Part shown: one piece after another, positions 11,640 through 23,777 of the stretch
Layout: each line of letters starts with the position of its first letter
How positions within the stretch are numbered: position 1 is the first letter of the stretch
NCBI RefSeq assembly: GCF_963678635.1
Contig: NC_087065.1
Location: 69,320,956 to 69,384,955 of the forward strand
From: Symsagittifera roscoffensis
Lineage: Eukaryota > Xenacoelomorpha > Acoela > Convolutidae
DNA length: 64,000 bases
Reading direction: 5' to 3'
The notes under the pieces: generated by a model
Told to the model about the DNA's origin: nothing
The model's database searches: none
What the model saw: only the letters and a program-made list of their open reading frames with translations
Made by a program: the position numbers and the translations under genes

Positions 11640-13735
11640 TAAAACAAAGCAATAAAACATACCGTCAGTCTAATAAACTTAAGTTGTTATTAGTTGCCCA
11701 GATAGGAGGTTGTGGTTGTGCCATTTGCAGACAGGCGAGGCTGTCTGTCGAGTCCACCACTGGAAGGCGGCACATCTGGACCCCTAATAAACTTTGTTGA
11801 TTTTGTTGAATAGTGTAATAGGATAAAAATAAGTTCACTAGGGAAAATTAGATATTAACGAGCCGAGTCACGACTGCAAGAGTAGCAAAAACATATCAGT
11901 ATTCGAGTAGTTGTCAATAGCAAAAGCTGCGAAATTGAAATCAACAGCGAACTAACTCAAATACCGGAAACTGACTCAGCTAACACAAATTCTCATCCAA
12001 AAAAATTCACTTCCATAACTTGTAATCGACTCTCACCGATTGATTATTGGATAGGGGACAACGAAACGAAAGAGTTCCAAACAGAAGTATCTTTGGAAAC
12101 AAAAGATATAGAGAAACTAACCAAAACATTCATTGACACAGGGGTGAAGCGGAGCTTCGCACCTTTTGCGAATACCGCGCAAATATAGTATTATAAGCTA
12201 GTGAAAAATTTCGGGGATGTTTTGATAGAAACAAACAAATTGCACATTGTCACACGGTTAAACTTCAAAATTGAGCTACGATCGCCATATTTAGCCAACA
12301 TACACATGAGCTGCATCAACAATCCAGTACTACACATTTTTAAAAGTTCAAAACAAGCCATATCTCCTATGCCGTGCATTGGAGCTTTGCAACTTGACTT
12401 CTGAAATAGTTTGAAATAGAAATATAGAAGATAGTATCAAACAGCACTTTCTGTTTTCCAAAAAAAAACTATTTTCAAAATGGTTTAAATCATTTTCAAA
12501 AAAAATTTAAACATACTCGATTGAACTCATATATGGTAACAAACTTACATGAGCATGAAAATTTTGACATCCATTGTTTGAAGTGAATTAAAATTTGTAC
12601 TTCGAATACAAAAAATCGAAACGCTGACCTCAATGAAATTACAAAGGTGAAGCTGGGCGTCTCGCAACTTGGCTTAAGTGTAGGTTTAAAACAGCACAAC
12701 GCTCAAGAAAAATCTAAGAGAACTTCGAACGTTGTTACCGTTGAAAAAAGACCGAAAAAAAAAATGAAAATCTTAAGTTTTTTATGTTTAAAGTTGTCAA
12801 AACTTTTTCAAAGAGTTCCACGTGAGGTTGAATTTGAGCATTCAAAAAGTTGGAGCCAAAATCTTATCAATCTCAAAATTACTTTTGACAATTTGTAGGA
12901 AACAAAATATTGGATAAATAAGCCGAAAGAATTAAGGCCGACAGCCAATCAGCTGAAAATCAACCAAAATGTTTCGGCAAAATCTTATTGGAAAAAATAC
13001 ATGTACTACCCAAATAGTATCTACAGGAGCTATATATTGACTTGATGCAAAATTCGGAAACTAAACCAAGAGCTCAATCGACAACCATAAAGCCGAAAAA
13101 AACACGCAGATGCCAATAAAGTAATTTATAATTTATTCCACTTCACTTTCTAACTTGATTTTTTCTAACTTAATCATCATTAACTTTACCTAAACTGGTT
13201 ACCAAAATTTTTTTTCCAAGCCAAAATAGTTCATATTCAGTTGAAAAAATAAAACTTCAATTAAAAACTTGTAGGTAGTTTTTTGAGTGCTAGGTTCACA
13301 CATGAAACTACAGAAAAAGATGCAGAAAATTGCAAGGTTTTCTTTTATCGTAGATAAAGGTTGCTGTGAAACTAGAAAGAAAGTAAAAAGAAAATGTAAC
13401 GAGGCAAGCGATTAAAAGAGTCAGATCAGTGTTTATATAGAAGTGTTTATAAAGTTTTATATTGGAATTGCATGTTTAGAAGGAAAAAGTGAAATGGAGA
13501 CGCATACAAAAAATTGTCAATAAAACCTCAAACGAATTGATCATTGTGGTACAACGAAGGCGAAACTTCCAGAATTTATATTTGAGTTGAAAAGATTGAA
13601 AAAAAAATGTCTTCACAGAACTTTACATAACTATTTAGCAAAATTTACATTTTGGACGAAAAAATTAAGGCACTTGAAAATAATTAAGTAGCATCATATG
13701 GCAAGAGTAGTTTAGATAATCATCAGCCAATTTTT
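11640..13735. other. Region between the two minus-strand genes
   Basis: The region is mostly AT-rich with no assured exon. It holds an exon-like GC-richer segment at 11690-11790 and a copy of the gcgaagcttcgc/gctagtgaaa repeat at 12130-12210. A minus-strand AATAAA (13132-13137) lies about 600 bases downstream of the coiled-coil gene's stop and is a possible poly(A) signal. Short open frames at 12191-12898 look non-coding. Confidence 0.5.
11686..11789 (-). other. Exon-like segment, unassigned
   Basis: On the minus strand an acceptor-like TTTATTAG is followed by a GC-richer stretch. In one frame it reads GPDVPPSSGGLDRQPRLSAN, then GTTTTSYLGN and two stops. The residue composition resembles the Ser/Pro/Asn-rich tail of the coiled-coil gene upstream, so it could be an alternative last exon of that gene. 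It could equally be a 5' untranslated exon of the RING gene, whose ATG lies only about 100 bases further on. The other two frames are also open, so coding is not proven. Confidence 0.3.
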
Positions 13736-16700
13736 TCACTTCCATGGCTTGGCCATGGTTGTTCCCTTTGAAGACATTTTTACGTTAGACGCATTCACCC
13801 CCTGTCTCTTGTCGACAGCTCCACCAGCATTGCCATTGGGTGTGGCCGCACCATTTACAGAGGTTTTCTAAATACACATTTCAAATCAAATCCTGTCAAC
13901 TGAAGATTTAAAACATGAGGGGTCACTTTAAAATCCAATTGAACTAGAGGGTCACATATCACACTTATAGTATAAAAAAACAACGATAATTCGTTCCAAA
14001 CAATTCAGTTAGTTTCCATCATATTTTCAGCGACATCGAAGCAACCAATTACAAAATTTCACGTTAGAAACTTCGCATTATTTGAAACCCCTCTAGTTTT
14101 GTACTCGTCACAATTGCACCCAAATATTTTATTTCCTCGAGTATATCTTTTGGATTCCTTAAGTTTTTTTTACTCAAAAACTTTGCGGACTGTGTACAGT
14201 TGACTAGAAAACCAGAAAACTAAAAGGGGAAACAAAACAAGACCTGGCTGCTGCTTTCTCTTTGACTGGTGAATCCACTTTCAGTCCCATTCCCCCCATT
14301 TACCACGCTGTCATCGCTGTGCGGATGACGATGATAGTGTTGATGATGGTTTTCTGTTACCCCTACTGAGGCAGAATCACTCAGCACTGCTTCATTATGT
14401 TTAAATTGTTTGCTGTTGTTGTTGTTGTTAGCGCTGCCGCCGCTGCCCATAAAAGCATCGAAGCCAAGGCCTCCAGGATTACTCAGAAGCTAAAAACGAC
14501 AATGACCGTCAAAGTTCATGGATGAATGCAATGAAAAATGGTATGAAAAAAAACTAACTATTGTGAACGGATTTGTTCCTCATATCATACACCTTAACAT
14601 CACGCATTTAGCTACAAAACACGTAAAACCACCACGATAAGCAAAAATTTGGAAGGCGCGGGGATTAGAAGCTGACAGTTAGATTAGCTTTTCATAATTA
14701 ACCAAACTAGATTACCTTGAAATCGACTATTTGGTTTACACAGTTACACATGCAAGCAGCAGCCATTTGATAAATCATTTACGATTTCCATGTATGCTCT
14801 GTAGATTATTTGAACACTCAACAGATGACACAGCTTTAAAATATTGACGTGAAAATGTTTTCAGGTTTAATATGCTGGTAAAAGACACAAAAGAGTCAAT
14901 GAACGCAAGAACATATATGGCCTTAAATTTCTTTGAATTTCAAGAAAATTTAAGATTGGAGTTTGCCTTCCTTTTAACAAAGGTAAATGCAGTGAACTTA
15001 AAAAAAAAATTAAATATCAATTCGCGAAAAAATCAAATAGAGAGCGAAAAAATCAAATAGAGCGTGAACTGTGTTTATAACTCTTACTGACTTCACTTTT
15101 GAATATGAAAATAAAAACCATTTGTATGTAATTCTGCAACTCTTTGTCTCTCTGCTCCAAGTTCACATCAGTCGACAGTTCCTTCCCACTGCCATCAGAA
15201 GGCATCGTCACACTGGCCATGTTAGACCCAGCACCCAATGTAGCTCCTGCTGGTTGCTTCACTGGTGGTGTCGCATTACTTCCCAGCCTTTCCATACTAG
15301 TTAACATCAAATGACCACTGGTTATGATACTGCTGTTTATACTACTGCGAGAGTCGTTCAATCGGTCACTTTGGACATCATTGTCAATTCTAGCAGTTGT
15401 CAGTTCCGACAGACGTTTTTTGCCCTCTTTTTGTCCGATAATATTGTTACAGTGTCCGTTGCCAATTGGTTGGCGATTGGAACTAAGCTCGTTTTTCTCA
15501 TGTTCGTTACCACGTGGCACAGGACTGCTACTGTTTATGGCTAGCGTCTCGCTGCTGACGTCACTCAGTAGCTGGTCGTCTACATCATACCCATCATCCT
15601 CGTCCTCTCTCAGATCTCTGGGGTCTCGGTTGTCGCCCGAGTCCGGACTGAGACTGCGCCACCCACTGGACAAGTGAATTCCACTGTGACTGTTGCTTCC
15701 CTGGGTCAGATCTGAAACAAAATAAGCATCATGTTAAAACACCTGCAGACGAGAACTAATGGCTGTAATCCCGTTAACCGCCCCCTCGTAAATTTATTAA
15801 CAATAATTCATTCTTGTTATTATTATTTTTAGCTCCACAAGCTGCCATTAAACGTTTCATATAATTAATAATTCTGGATATTCCGCGCACAAAATTGATT
15901 TCTCGCTATGATTCCCCTTCGATTAGGATAAATTAAGGATAATCATACAAATGAACTGACCGTTAGATTGGCTGTCTCCTGACGAATGAAACAACTTCCT
16001 GCTCTTCACACAATTACTCGAAGAGCTTCTCGACTTTTCATTAGGCGGTGGAAGTAACGGCGATGGAGACTCGGAATGCGAGTGAAATGAGACTGTGAAC
16101 CTCGCACTGGGCGCCAAGCCGACACTCTTTGCCGAACTGGATCCCGACTTACTACAGGCGGCGCTTGAACTGCTGTTCACATTTTTCTTCGTCATGCTAT
16201 TTCTGCTATGTGAGGTTATGTCTCCCGCCGCGTGTGGAATTGAACTACCTGAGTGATTGGATACCGAACCATTCAATGATGCACTCCTATTGGCTGTTTC
16301 GTGCTCGTGAGAGTAACTCGTTTGTTTAGATGACAATTTCGAAGTCGATGAGTCTTGGTGATGAGTTGACGATGAATGGAATGGAAGTGATATGTTTGCG
16401 TTGATGAGATTCCTTGATGACTTTGAAGTTGAGTTCGAGTCTTCGAAGGACGTCGAGCTAACTGCGTGGAAGTTGGACATGTTATCCAGCCGTCTACAAG
16501 AAAAACTTTTGTTCAAACTTGGAACATCACCCAACTTTCACAAAACGATAAGCATGGTATTTTTTAAAAATCAATACTGAAAGCAGCGCTACCATCATCG
16601 CATCTGATTCTACATCTACTGATATCAAGAGAAAAAGGTGTGTCATCCTCGTCCCTAAAGGTGGGAACAGTTACGTCGGAATTGACAAAACACAACCTCC

Positions 16701-19700
16701 CTCAAAGAAGTAGAGCCTGCCATCATTTACAGTGCGAGTGCCTGGGTCTGATAAACACAACAAAGAGAGAAAAAGATAAGAACGCACCCTGCTTGTGAGT
16801 GTTTGGACATGGGGAACAGAAGAGCACTGGAGTTCATGCAGCTGCCACTCATGTTCGTGGAGTGCATAGACGGCCACTGCCATGCCCCACTGCCACTGCC
16901 GCTCTGCTCCTGGAATAAAAAGACACAACTCTTTTTAACTCATCTTGTTAACCATTTGGAAACTCATGTTTGTCGATCAGTTATGGGGTCCTTTCCTTGG
17001 GTCAATTAAGAAGCCTAACCTTCAACTACAATAACTATAACTACGTGTATTAAAAACTACATGCAAATTTTTATAATTTCTGGGCTGACAATTGTCGCCT
17101 TAGCTGCAGGCAAAGAGCACGGATCATGGTTGGCCTCAAACCATCAACCTAACGACTGAGGTGGAAACTTCACCATAGTTAGCCACTTCACCATCGCTCC
17201 TCGTAGCTTATTATAACTGCGTTGTTTAGTCTTATTATAATGTTCAATCAATGAACTATTGTCCCTAATTTATTCACCCATACATACCTTGGAATCGTTG
17301 GACGAGGTATGAGAGTAGTGTGAGTATGATCCCCCAGCTCCTGCTGGATGTCCGTGCCCTTGAACATAATTTGACTCCTCCTCATTAGCCCTATGGCCAC
17401 TTTGGGCATCCTTGGACTCCTCTGTGTCTCCGTATGCCTCCTGGTCAAAGCTCTCCCGACTGGCGAAGGGGGCAGTCTCCGTCTCATCTGAAGGAGTAGT
17501 GCCTGGAACATATTGATTCAACACAAATCGAGATCTAATTCAAGAGTTGTTTTGATGACAATTGCAAATGCATTTAATTTGTCAGAGCATCATCAAAAGT
17601 TATTTTTCAAGTGCCTGAACAAAATGAAAGGCGATAAGCAATCCTGTTTAAGAAAACGTTGACAAGTGCAGGATATTACTAAATAGGAAATAGTTTAGCT
17701 ACAGTCTACTTTAACTACTAGCTCTTATCTGTTGGCTAACACAATTGACCTCAACGCGCAATGCAAGGTTCAACTCAAAACTGATCCAATTAAATTTGTC
17801 ACTAACCCGCTGAATAAAACTGGACGCCTGCCGGAGTACTGCTAGTCAGCCCAGTTGTGGCAGGATTTCTGCTCCCTACTCCACTTGACGGCAGCCCCCC
17901 ACCCATAGGAGGGGGCAATTCAAGCCTCTCAGTGGGTCCCAGGAGTCCACTAGCGTTAGCTGTACTCTCCCGGATCGAATTTGGATTCCCTTGTTGTCGG
18001 TATCCAAAGGCCAGATGTTGAGAAATTGATGCCGTCGAAGGGTTCGAGTAGTTTGCAGACAGCTGCTGAGCATTTGCTGCAGCAGCGTAGCTTGCATTTG
18101 AGCTGAAATTTGCTGCTTGCGTGACGTTTGGCACATACTGTAAATTTTGGCTGGGCGAATTTACAAGTTTCTGAGGTACCATTGCAGAATATGAGTCTTG
18201 TTCGGAAGCGGGTCGCTTGTAGGGTTCCCGTTCTGCGGTCACGTGACTATCTGAGCTCATGGTTCTGTCGATTAGATTCATTACTTCGACGTAGTTCCGC
18301 TCGAAGCATCTTTTAAGCTCCAGGCTAAAAAAAAATTCATATCACAAAATAAGATACGCCATACAATATTTTTTGGAAAAATAAGTGATACTTTATGACT
18401 TTTCGAATCTCTCTAATATTTAAAATATTAAAGTTCATCTGTAGCAACAACAAACCCATTTGTCTTGATATCTGACTGTACTTACATAACAAAAGAACTT
18501 TGAAAAATGAGGAAGAGCTTATTTTTAAGTAACTGAGAAATACTGAGGGTAATTACCAAATTTAATTTATTCTCTTCATACATGGTACACGCCATAAAAC
18601 TTGTTTGTACAGAGCAGAGGCGCGTAAAACACACGCGGGCTTGTGTTGAAAGAGGATGGGTTGATGATCCATCCCTACATATTACTGTGGTATTAATAAG
18701 GGTAGAAAGAGTTTTATAAACCAAATATGGTTAAATAGTACCTAAGGGGGGACCCTGTGGGTGGTCGAATCCTTGAGGGGGTCGTCCTCCTGTTAAACCC
18801 AACCCTGATAAAAAAGGGGTTCACGTGTGTGTACTTACGTGTGGGTGTGTGTGGTGTGCTGTCTGGCTTGTAGGAGACTGAGTTGCGAGTGTAGGGAGTG
18901 GTTCCTCTGTTCCAACTCCTCCACCACCTTTCCCATCTCCCTCCTCTTCTCCTCCCCCTCGCTCGCCAACTCATTACGAACACTCTAGCACAACACAAAC
19001 AAATCAGTTAACAGTCATGATTTAATCGCCCAAAGTAACATTTCTGCAGTTCCCAGGCCTTACCACAACAACTTTTACAAAAAAAAAACTTAAAGCGCAA
19101 AAAGTACTCAAAATTGGCAAAAAACTACCAAAACAGTCTTGAGAAAAATTTAAATTGCTAAAAAAAATTAATTTTCAGAAAAATTTAAACTGATGCCAAT
19201 TATGTTTATAATTTTCTCAACGTTTCGTCTGAGCTACTTTTGTTGGTCAGCTGTACACTCACTAAATAAAATCATTTCTGTTTCAATGACCATTTTAATT
19301 CAGTGATTCGCAGTTAAATTACAGTTGAAAGATACAATACTAGTTACCTCCATGGCGACTTTGAAAGTGGTCTCCAGCTTCCTCATCTCCGCACTGTGTC
19401 GGCGTCTCTCTTCCCCCATCCGCCACTCCCACTCACTCTTCGCCTCCTGAACCACCCGCTCCGACTTAGCCTCCGCCTCCCGCTCACAATTCTCACGCAC
19501 TCGGCTAACCTTAACAAACAACTGCTGCTGTTGTCAGTGCTGATTAATTACCAGACTCGTTTCCAGTTTCCCAACCCCCGTCCCCTCGTCAAACTAATTA
19601 CCCTCCCCCAATTGTATCTGAATTCAACGAAGGGACTGGACTAGCGTTTTTGACAACTCTTGGAAAACCGCATATATCGGAATTTAAAAATAGCCATCTA

Positions 19701-20282
19701 CCACGTCAATCATATTGTGCCTTCAATGATACGCGGAAGAACCAAACACTGTGTCGAGGCTCATAATGCAATTTCACACCATTGAACGTTCTTACCGTTC
19801 ATTAAAAGATTCTACACTTTAGCTTGCTTGAACCAAAAAAAAAAAACAATCCAGGAAGGTCTAAATATTCCATAAATTATTCCGATAGATGGACACCTCT
19901 AAGTGTAAAAGATTACTCTAATTATTGATAAGCAACTAAAAAAAACTTTCACACCGATAAGCAAAATTAATGACAAGCAATATGAGATTTTATAAGTTTT
20001 ATACAAGTCTTTTTTTGCTCAGTTCGATCCAGCCCACGATGTGTTTGGAATGAATATAACACAATTGATCTTAGAACTAGAAATTATTTCAGCACAGAAC
20101 TAATGAAAAGACAACTCACTTCTGCCGAATGGCGACTGGTGTGACTCTCCATTTCAGCCGCCAGAGAATTCTTCTCGCTTCTCTCACTCTCCAACTGCTG
20201 GTTGAGACTCTCCAAAGTTTTCTGCAGACCAGTGATTTCTTTTCGGAGGTCCTTGCATTTCTTGTACTCCGCCTCCAGAAGT
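13736..20282 (-). CDS. Large coiled-coil, Ser/Asn-rich protein; 5' end missing, at least 952 aa
   Basis: I traced eleven exons, in transcript order: 20282-20120, 19509-19348, 18984-18839, 18324-17807, 17502-17288, 16909-16788, 16654-16593, 16461-15961, 15711-15119, 14489-14244 and 13867-13736 (TGA stop). With these boundaries all phases match and the joined length is a multiple of three. The first three exons encode a highly charged coiled coil rich in E, K and R. The rest is low-complexity Ser/Asn/Gly/His-rich sequence, probably disordered, ending AKPWK. The first exon has an acceptor (TTTTCTGTAG) and begins mid-codon, so upstream exons exist that I could not find before the satellite at 21285. 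I do not recognise the family. A cytoskeletal or centrosomal scaffold would fit the architecture, but that is speculation. Weak points are the acceptor at 16461 and the donors at 15119 and 14244. Confidence 0.7.
15119..16654 (-). other. Ser-rich middle exons of the coiled-coil gene
   Basis: Three exons. The 62-base exon 16654-16593 encodes DEDDTPFSLDISRC and on. Exon 16461-15961 is extremely Ser-rich (SSSSAACSKSGSSSAKS) with HSHSESPSPLLPPP. Exon 15711-15119 has SLSPDSGDNRDPRDLREDED and ends in a charged EQRDKELQNYIQ helix. For the second exon a better-looking acceptor (TTTTTCTTGTAG, exon from 16496) is out of phase with the upstream donor, so I prefer CAG at 16462-16464. The last exon could instead end at 15092, where the GTCAGT donor is also phase 0. 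Confidence 0.6.
17807..18324 (-). other. Largest low-complexity exon of the coiled-coil gene
   Basis: The acceptor is TTTTTTTTAG and the donor G|GTTAGT. The first part (LELKRCFERNYVEVMNLIDR) is still helical and may end the coiled coil. Then comes Ala/Gln/Asn/Ser-rich sequence, and finally a Pro/Gly-rich stretch (PPPMGGGLPSSGVGSRNP). An ATG inside (18281) opens a 159-codon frame, but the phase match to the upstream exon shows it is internal. The minus frame at 17876-18136 is a shadow of this exon. Confidence 0.75.
18839..20282 (-). other. Coiled-coil exons of the large gene (three exons, about 157 codons)
   Basis: Exons 20282-20120, 19509-19348 and 18984-18839 are 163, 162 and 146 bases. Two of them code for almost exactly 54 residues and keep phase 0 between them, a pattern common in repeated coiled-coil exons. 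Donors are GTGAGT, GTAACT and GTAAGT. The peptide is heptad-like (LLEAEYKKC, LQKTLESLNQQLE, VVQEAKSEWEW, VVEELEQRN) and ends in a His/Thr run (HTTHTHT). The codons are far richer in G and C than the flanking introns, which supports real selection on coding. Confidence 0.75.
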
Positions 20283-20288
20283 CTACAG

Positions 20289-21284
20289 AAAAGAAAAAGT
20301 ATGTGATGCTAAAAATATAACTGATTTACACACTAATTACAAGCAAAATTGGCATTGTGATCAGATAGTAGTCAAATACCAGCACCATTTGACTGTTCAT
20401 TTGAACTAAAATACATAGCTGAGCCTTCAAAATATGTCTAAGCGTACAAAAAATAAGCACACACGATAGTTCCAAATAGGCCAAAAAAGTTCAGAGCGCG
20501 CAAGGAACTACAGCAGCTTTGTCCGGACTGCAACGAATGGCAGTTATCGTTCAATGCATGGGTGTTCCGTAGAAGCCAAAAACGGAGGGAAACACATTAG
20601 ATTTGTATTTTCCATTCAGTGCGTAATCTTTCATGTACCAATTGTGTGAAAAAACTCCCGACTTTGAAAAAGTAAACGATGAGTCACAATCAAGGAATCA
20701 AACTAAACTATCACTAAACTACAACAAGACTGCTCGTATCAGGGCAAAGCCCTGAATGTTCCGACTGCCTTTTAAGGTTTATTGAGCAGCAGTAATACAT
20801 AAAAAATATTGAATGAAACAAAATAAAATGATCCCCCCACACGTCATATAAAGTACAAAAAGATAAATTTCGTTCCTTGTAACAAATCAATTATGGCAAA
20901 TAAGCTTCGTTCAACCAATTTGGAACGATTTATAAGACGGATTAAATCTCCGCTTACGCGTTAATAGCGCGAATTATATTGCGCGTTAATTGTCCCAAAT
21001 TGGTCAAAATGGCCAAAATGGCAATCTTTAAACCCTCATAACTTTACGAAAAATGATCACAGGTGAAATATCTTTTCAAATTTAAGCTCAGGACAACAAT
21101 ACCTTTTGAATGATGTAAAAAAAATTCCGTCAAAAATGGCTAGTTAAAAAGTCGAAATTTGTCTGAAGAAAAAAGAAACCCAACCCGAGCACAAATATTC
21201 CGTTACTTTCGTATCGAAAGTCGGAACAATAAAACGTCAAAACAATTTTTCGACAAGTCTATCAAAACTGTTCATGGAATTGTA
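20289..21284. other. Gap between the coiled-coil gene and the satellite
   Basis: There is no exon of the minus-strand gene here: every frame near 20460-20600 is broken by stops. From about 20730 to 21240 the DNA belongs to the dispersed repeat family described separately. Confidence 0.6.
20730..21240 (+). repeat. Copy of the dispersed repeat family next to the satellite
   Basis: It opens with a hairpin-forming cagggcaaagccctg followed by aatgttccgac (20738-20768), analogous to ctgtgcaagtagcacag plus aatgttccgag at 7686. It closes with acccgagcacaaatattcc and gaaagtcggaacaataa (21183-21232), analogous to the end of the 7095-7680 copy. Between them lies a CG-rich stretch with a repeated cgcgttaat (20957-20990). 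No coding frame is seen. Confidence 0.5.
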
Positions 21285-21600
21285 TCTAAAATTCGTGTTT
21301 TTCAAATTCAAGACTTATTTTTCACATTCAGCTGATCTTTCGGGCTGCCACTTAAGTTTACAAAATCCACAATCACGTCGTATTGCCATTATCAAACTTA
21401 TGAAAAACAACAAATTATTGGTCCAGACAAAATCATCACGTTCAAAAAAATCACAACTGTTCTTCGAAACGTCAATAAAGCATATCTAATCGAAAATCAC
21501 GACGTATTTCTCATATTGAGTTATAAATAAGGAATCGCAAATCATTGTTCTAGACAATTTCATCACATTAAAAAAAAAAAAACTGTTCAAACGTCAATGA
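21285..21600 (+). repeat. Decayed left edge of the satellite
   Basis: The first two or three monomers are recognisable but degenerate: ttatttttcacattcagctg at 21313, ggtccagacaaaatcatcacg at 21420, and gaaaatcacgacgtatttctcatattgag at 21491. Full similarity is reached by about 21590. Edge monomers that escape homogenisation are typical of satellites. Confidence 0.8.
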
Positions 21601-23777
21601 AGTCTATCATTTCAAAATTCCCGATATATTTTTCATATTCAGATGTAAATGAGGAATCACAAATCATTGGTCCAGACAAAATCATCACATTCAAAAAAAA
21701 CAACTGTTCATCAAACGTCAATGAAGTCTATCATTTCCAAATTTCACGATGTATTTTTCATGTTCAGATGTAAATGGGGATCATAAATCATTGGTTGAGA
21801 CAAAATCATCACATTCAAAAAAAACAACTGTTCATCAAACGTCAATGAAGTCTATCATTTCCAAATTTCACGATGTATTTTTCATGTTCAGATGAAAATG
21901 GGGATCATAAATCATTTGTCGAGACAAAATCATCACATTTAAGAAAAATCACAACTGTTCGTCGAGACCTCAATGAAGTCTATCATTTCAAAACTCACGA
22001 TATAATTTTCACAATCAGATGTAAATGAGGAATCACAAATCATTGGTCCAGACAAAATCATCACATTCAAAAAAAACAACTGTTCATCAAACGTCAATGA
22101 AGTCTATCATTTCCAAATTTCACGATGTATTTTTCATGTTCAGATGAAAATGGGGATCATAAATCATTTGTCGAGACAAAATCATCACATTTAAGAAAAA
22201 TCACAACTGTTCGTCGAGACCTCAATGAAGTCTATCATTTCAAAACTCACGATATAATTTTCATATTCAGATGTAAATGAGGAATCACAAATCATTGGTC
22301 CAGACAAAATCATCACATTCAAAAAAAACAACTGTTCATCAAACGTCAATGAAGTCTATCATTTCCAAATTTCACAATGTATTTTTCATGTTCAGATGAA
22401 AATGGGGATCATAAATCATTGGTTGAGACAAAATCATCACATTTAAGAAAAATCACAATTGTTCGTCGAGACCTCAATGAAGTCTATCATTTCAAAACTC
22501 ACGATAAATTTTTCACATTCAGATGTAAATGAGGAATCACAAATTAGTGGTCCAGACAAAATCATCACATTCAAAAAAACAAATGCTCATCAAACATCAA
22601 TGAAGTCCATCATTTCAAATTTCACGATGTATTTTTCATACTCAGATGAAAATGGGGATCATAAATCATTTGTCGAGACAAAATCATCACATTTAAGAAA
22701 AATCACAACTGTTCGTCGAGACCTCAAGGAAGTCTATCATTCCAAAACTCACAATAAATTTTTCACATTCAGATGAAAATGGGGAATCATACATCATTGG
22801 TCGAGACAAAATCATAACATTTAAGAAAAATCACAACTGTTCGTTGAGACCTCAATGAAGTCTATCATTTCAAAACTCACGATATATTTTTCACAATCAG
22901 ATGTAAATGAGGAATCACAAATCATTGGTCCAGACAAAATCATCACATTAAAAAAAAACAATTGTTCATCAAACGTCAATGAAGTCTATCATTTCAAAAT
23001 TCCCGATGTATTTTTCACATTCAGATGTAAATGAGGAACCACAAATCATTGGTTAAGACAAAATCGTTACATTAAAAAAAAACAACTGTTCATCAAATGT
23101 CAATGAAGTCTATCATTTCCAAATTTCACGATGTATTTTTCATGTTCAGATGAAAATAAGGATCAAAAATCATTGGTTGAGACAAAATCATCACATTTAG
23201 GAAAAATCACAACTGTTCGTTGAGACCTCAATGAAGTCCAACATTTCAAATTTCACGATGTATTTTTCATACTCAGATGAAAATGGGGATCATAAATCAT
23301 TTGTCGAGACAAAATCATCACATTTAAGAAAAATCACAACTGTTCGTCGAGACCTCAAGGAAGTCTATCATTCCAAAACTCAGATAAATTTTTCACATTC
23401 AGATGAAAATGGGGAACCATACATCATTGGTCGAGACAAAATCATAACAATTAAGAAAAATCACAACTGTTCGTTGAGACCTCAATGAAGTCTATCATTT
23501 CAAAACTCACGATATATTTTTCACAATCAGATGTAAATGAGGAATCACAAATCATTGGTCCAGACAAAATCATCACATTAAAAAAAACAATTGTTCATCA
23601 AACGTCAATGAAGTCTATCATTTCAAAATTCCCGATGTATTTTTCACATTCAGATGTAAATGAGGAACCACAAATCATTGGTTGAGACAAAATCATCACA
23701 TTTAGGAAAAATCACAATTGTTCGTTGAGACCTCAATGAAGTCTATCATTTCAAAACTCACGATATAATTTTCACAA

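Noticed and set aside
11640-11680. A 24-base intron (GTATGTTTTA to TGTTTTAG) upstream of the RING start
   Set aside because: It is too short for ordinary splicing here, lies outside the coding region and has no independent support.
15071-15677. Plus-strand frames of 77-117 codons opposite the Ser-rich exons
   Set aside because: They are antisense shadows of minus-strand exon 15711-15119, which has matching splice phases.
16671-16928. Minus frame of 85 codons spanning exon 16909-16788
   Set aside because: It reads the exon in the wrong frame. The phase-consistent frame gives EQSGSGSGAWQWPS and joins the next exon.
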